Assembly (NCBI GenBank): GCA_017893485.1
Contig: CM030359.1
Span: 26,495,750 to 26,559,749 of the forward strand
From: Hemerocallis citrina
Lineage: Eukaryota > Streptophyta > Magnoliopsida > Asparagales > Asphodelaceae
Direction: 5' to 3'
DNA: 64,000 nucleotides
A model generated the notes under the pieces. It ran no database searches and was not told the DNA's origin. It worked only from the letters and a program-made list of their open reading frames with translations. The position numbers and the translations under genes are program-made. How positions within the stretch are numbered: position 1 is the stretch's first letter; each line of letters begins with the position of its first letter. Shown one piece after another: positions 60,650 through 64,000 of the stretch.

Positions 60650-62219
60650 ATGCATCCAAAAGAGAAGGGGAAGGCAGCGGTCTCCAGCCGAAGAACCACT
60701 TCTTTTCCTCCTCCCCCTCCTCCAGCTCAAGGTGCTCCTCCTAAACATGCCTCTCTAAGGTCTCGGGGGGCTGCCCAGGGGGGCTCCCGTCGAAGTCGTT
60801 CGAAGCAACATCCTTCTCATGATCATGCCGCGGCTCCCAATCCTTCAGTTGAATCTATGGCTTCTCAAAGCCCTCCCGAGCGGGATTTTCGTCAAGTGAT
60901 TCCCGACCGCCAAAAGGGGGTCGACCTCCGAACTCCCCTGAATGGATGGCGAGCCCTTGGAGGATTCCATCAACCTGAGCACCCAGGGGTCTCAAGAGTC
61001 CGGACCCCCCGCCGACCGAGGACCAGAAGATCCCTTCCCCCGAGGAGGCGAAGAGAGTCCCCTCAGCGTCATCGGCAGAGAACTCATTCTCCAGTAAGTC
61101 GAGCCACACATAGGGACCGCCAAGCTAGAGAGGCACCATTCACAAGGGCGGAACTCCAAGATTTTCAAGAGGCCATTTTGCGGGCCCTCAATATGCCCCA
61201 AATAACGACCAAATGCCACCTACTCATGAGCCAGCTAGGAGCCACCGCCTTTACACTCCCAGTCCTCATCCATCATCAAGCTACCATCACCGCACCCCCA
61301 GTCCACCCTCGTACAAAGATGAATCCTGGGGCTCAGCAAGATATGATCAAAGAGAAGACTCAGTCTACCGCCGTCTCCACGAGATGGAGAGGCACCTCGG
61401 CCGAATTGACATGGAAGAAGAGCAACGGGCGATAAACCTCTGCCCGAGCAGACCTCCATTCTCCCGCACCATCATGGAGGCCCCCGTCCCAGAGAACTTC
61501 AAGCCGCCTCACTTCGAGGCGTATACCGGGGAGTCGGATCAAGCTGATCACATAGAGAGTTTTAAAACTCTCATGATGATCCACCATGTTTCAGACACCC
61601 TCCTTTGCAAGATATTTCCTGCCACGCTGAAGGGACCTGCGAGAGAATGGTACTCTCGACTCGCCCCGGCCTCCATCTTCTCAGTCGATCAATTCGAAGG
61701 GCTCTTCCTTACTCATTTCGCGAGTAGGCGCCAGGCCGTGAAAACAAGTATATCTCTGGTGACCCTCAACCAAGAAAAGGCTGAACGCCTAAGGGATTAA
61801 GTTTGACGCTTCACTGCCGAAGCTCGGTACATTCCCTCCTTCAACCAATCAGTAGCATCTGCCGCATTCGAGCGCAACGTCACTAATGCTCGCCTCAAGG
61901 CGTCCCTTGCCAAGAAGCCTCCTCGGGACTTCTCAGAACTCCTACTTAAGGTAGAGAAGTACATACGAGTGGAAGAGGCTCTCAAGCCCCTACTCTCGAG
62001 AAGTCATCTTCCGGGAACAAACGGAAGAATACGAGCAAATAGGGGTCCCAAAAATCCAAGAGGGGCGGCAATGGCCGGCGCCGCTCGACTCCTCATTTTG
62101 AGAAGTTCACTCCCTTCATTGCTAATATATCAGAAGTTCTTATGGAGGTGGACAAGGAAGGGCTACTCCGCGCTCCCCTTAGAATGAATACCCCTGGCAA
62201 GAAGAGGAACAAGGATAAG
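60650..62219 (+). pseudogene. gag pseudogene of copy C
   Basis: The ATG at 60650 (MHPKEKGKAAVSSRRTTSF) opens a frame to 61435; the core continues in another frame from about 61213, so there is a frameshift between. A TAA at 61798-61800 then replaces a residue that copy B keeps in RLRDYVRCFTAEAQ. Core motifs: DHIESFKTLMMIHH, LKGPAREWYSRLAP, FEGLFLTHFASRR. It is non-functional. Confidence 0.8.
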
Positions 62220-62994
62220 GTACCCACCCCAAATACAAAAAAAATTTGGAGGGTGGGGACCTTAAATTGGAAAGAAAATAAAAGACAATATTTAAATCAT
62301 ATTTATATTTTTTGTTGTCTTTCTTAAATTAGACTAAAGTATAAAAGAAAATAAATACAAACAAAAAAACAAGAACAAAGCATTTTTCCCAACTAGTTGG
62401 GGTTGACTAATGAAAGAAATATAAAACAGTTTATTAAATAAAATGAAATTCCAACTAACCATTTCTTCTACTTGGTCAGACCATATATAACCATTTGTTT
62501 ATATAAAATCTAACTTCTTTATTAATCGAGATGTTAGATCATTTTCATTCAACTAGAGAGCACCACATGTTATGTATCAATATTAATAAATATAAAGTGA
62601 AGATATTGAACTGACCTCTTGTAAACATATTATATCTAGTTGGTAGAATAAAACTTCATCACAGATGGTCTTCATTCATATTTCTCATGTTAAGTAGTAC
62701 TCATTGCGGGTCTTATCTGTGAAGTTATCAGACAAAATATTATATGTGAGTACCATTAACGAGTCTTCTTCCCTCCATCTGCCTGCTACATTATTATTGT
62801 TAGAATTAGGGATATAAAAATATTCTTTATTATTGATTGAATAAACTGAATACAATATTTCCTATCAGACAAAATATTATATGTGAGTACCATTAACGAG
62901 TCTTCTTCCCTCCATCTGCCTGCTACATTATTATTGTTAGAATTAAGGATATAAAAATATTCTTTATTATTGATCGAATAAACTGAATACAATA
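62220..62994. repeat. Inverted copy of the palindrome spacer
   Basis: From about 62250 this is the reverse complement of 53205-53944, including the CCR4-like exon (62934 down to 62616) and the 147-bp duplication. A short junction, 62220-62250, holds a small inverted repeat around GGTACCCACCCC/GGGTGGGGACC. Confidence 0.85.
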
Positions 62995-63970
62995 TGTCTC
63001 CTATATATAGGAGAGAATAGAAGACTAAACTGATACATAACCAATATGGGACTAAAGTAATATATCATTTAACACCACCTCTCAAACTCAAGTTGGTTTA
63101 AGCAACAAGAGTTTGAAATTCTGACAATGTTGATGTAGAAGGAACGACAAACTGTGGTGTAGCGACGACGCTTGAGATCACACCCCGAACAGTAGCGAGA
63201 TCTCTATATTCCGATCTGTGATGGGATCTCACCACTAACTTGAGACATAGTCGATGATAGGAGCTCACCCCAGACTTGAGAATTGTCGATGATGGGATCT
63301 CACCCCAAACTTGAGAATTGTTGATGTAGTGGGATATCATCCCTGAACTGAGAACTGGATGCTGATAACACCCACTCTCAAACTCGTGATCGATCAAACG
63401 ATCATGATCAATCAACCGGAGTATGTTGACGATCTGGATGTAAAAGCACAAGAATCTTCAAGGCTTGTTTTTTTGTTTTTTGTTTTTTTTTTGTTTTTTG
63501 TTTTTTTTGTTTTTTGTTTTTTTTTGTTTTTTTAATCCGCATTTAAATTTCGTAGCCAGTGGGATTCGAACCTGGGTTGCTTTGATACCATGTTAGAATT
63601 AGAGATAGAAAAATATTCTTTATTGATTGGATAAACTGAATACAACATCTCTCCTATATATAGGAAAGAATAAAAGACTAAACTGATACATAACCAATAT
63701 GGGACTAAAGTAATATATCATCTAACAATTATGCATTCCTCTCCTGTATGATTTAGGAGGTATTAGCATCTTCGATTGCACATTAGTGGCGAATTCAACT
63801 GATCTCTCCCTGAAGAATTGTGCCCTACTATGATCCAATCCCCGAGCTTTCACTCGAAATGCAATTCTAAGACCTACATCAATATTTCGTATCGTGTACG
63901 TTTTTGAATTACCGTGAAATTCCCATCGAAACTTAGTTCTTGCACCAATAGCTTTCCTATATAAGTACAA
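62616..63970 (-). pseudogene. CCR4-like gene fragment, third copy, with TRIM insertion
   Basis: Minus strand: exon from about 63965 to 63728 (FRWEFHGNSKTYTIRNIDVG, no internal stop), then the TRIM, then the exon with VLTYNILSD and CLQEV down to the donor at 62616. It keeps the same architecture as the left copy, so it is a full inverted equivalent continuing off the window. Confidence 0.6.
62935..63727 (-). mobile_element. TRIM retrotransposon, third copy, complete
   Basis: LTRs at 62935-63074 and 63591-63727 with target duplication ATTAT on both sides (62930-62934 and 63728-63732). The interior is longer than in the left copy, largely because of expanded T-rich GTTTTTT repeats at about 63466-63535. 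Confidence 0.9.
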
Positions 63971-64000
63971 TACAGTTACAATAACATAAATTGAGTAGTA

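Larger units (their letters stand above)
53945..62219. repeat. Right arm of giant palindrome (about 8.3 kb)
   Basis: Inverted copy of the left arm, starting inside a TRIM LTR at 53945 and ending within gag copy C at 62219 (AACAAGGATAAG). Beyond this the left arm continues with gag, whereas the right side jumps to the inverted spacer. Confidence 0.9.
60011..62219 (+). mobile_element. Ty3-type gag element, copy C (truncated)
   Basis: Plus-strand LTR, primer site and gag. It ends abruptly at 62219, joined to the inverted spacer. It has the same flanking sequence as copy B (AATGATTTC before the LTR), so B and C come from one insertion that was later duplicated. Confidence 0.85.

Noticed and set aside
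44817..62219. Palindrome as a pure assembly artefact
   Set aside because: The arms differ at many positions, including an arm-specific stop codon, different gag lesions and T-tract lengths. An artefact copied from one molecule would be near identical. Haplotype misjoining remains possible.

Overview
The window is nuclear DNA of a flowering plant, most likely a eudicot. It has one real multi-exon housekeeping gene with GT-AG introns, and the rest is plant transposons: Ty3-type LTR elements, a TRIM, L1-type LINEs, Helitrons, MITEs and (TA)n arrays. The species cannot be named from the sequence. No RNA gene or CRISPR array was recognised.

Layout. 1-3406 is a minus-strand LTR retrotransposon that carries, instead of pol, a single 828-codon ORF. 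The ORF joins a Gag-like N-terminus to pieces of three host genes: the casein kinase 2 regulatory subunit, DNA gyrase subunit A and CDK5RAP3/C53. 3407-5940 holds older repeats, including a DNA element bounded by purine-rich inverted ends. 6180-27707 is a complete gene for chaperonin subunit zeta (CCT6/TCP-1 zeta). Its 15 exons give exactly 535 codons plus stop, in introns swollen by MITEs, Helitrons, a 605-bp triplication and homopolymer tracts. The promoter has site II and telo-box motifs. 27708-35872 is intergenic: a truncated Ty3-type gag element (copy A), a 3' LINE fragment, a Helitron and one unrecognised small ORF. 35873-41650 is a long, decayed minus-strand L1-type LINE. 41690-44340 is minisatellite (67-bp and about 117-bp units) that appears to belong to gag element copy B, whose gag and LTR follow up to 47065.

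44817-62219 is a giant imperfect palindrome. A left arm of about 8.4 kb (44817-53204) and a right arm of about 8.3 kb (53945-62219) flank a 740-bp spacer. Each arm holds a gag element (copies B and C), about 5 kb of flank, pieces of a CCR4-like exonuclease/endonuclease/phosphatase gene and a TRIM retrotransposon that had inserted into that gene. After 62219 the spacer appears again inverted, followed by the start of a third arm that runs off the window.

How it works together: CCT6 is the only feature expected to make an essential protein. The most unusual features are the multi-gene chimeric retrotransposon at the left edge and the CCR4-like inverted duplication at the right. The latter could make a long hairpin RNA if transcribed through. 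All identifications come from reading translations and motifs by eye; no database search was run.
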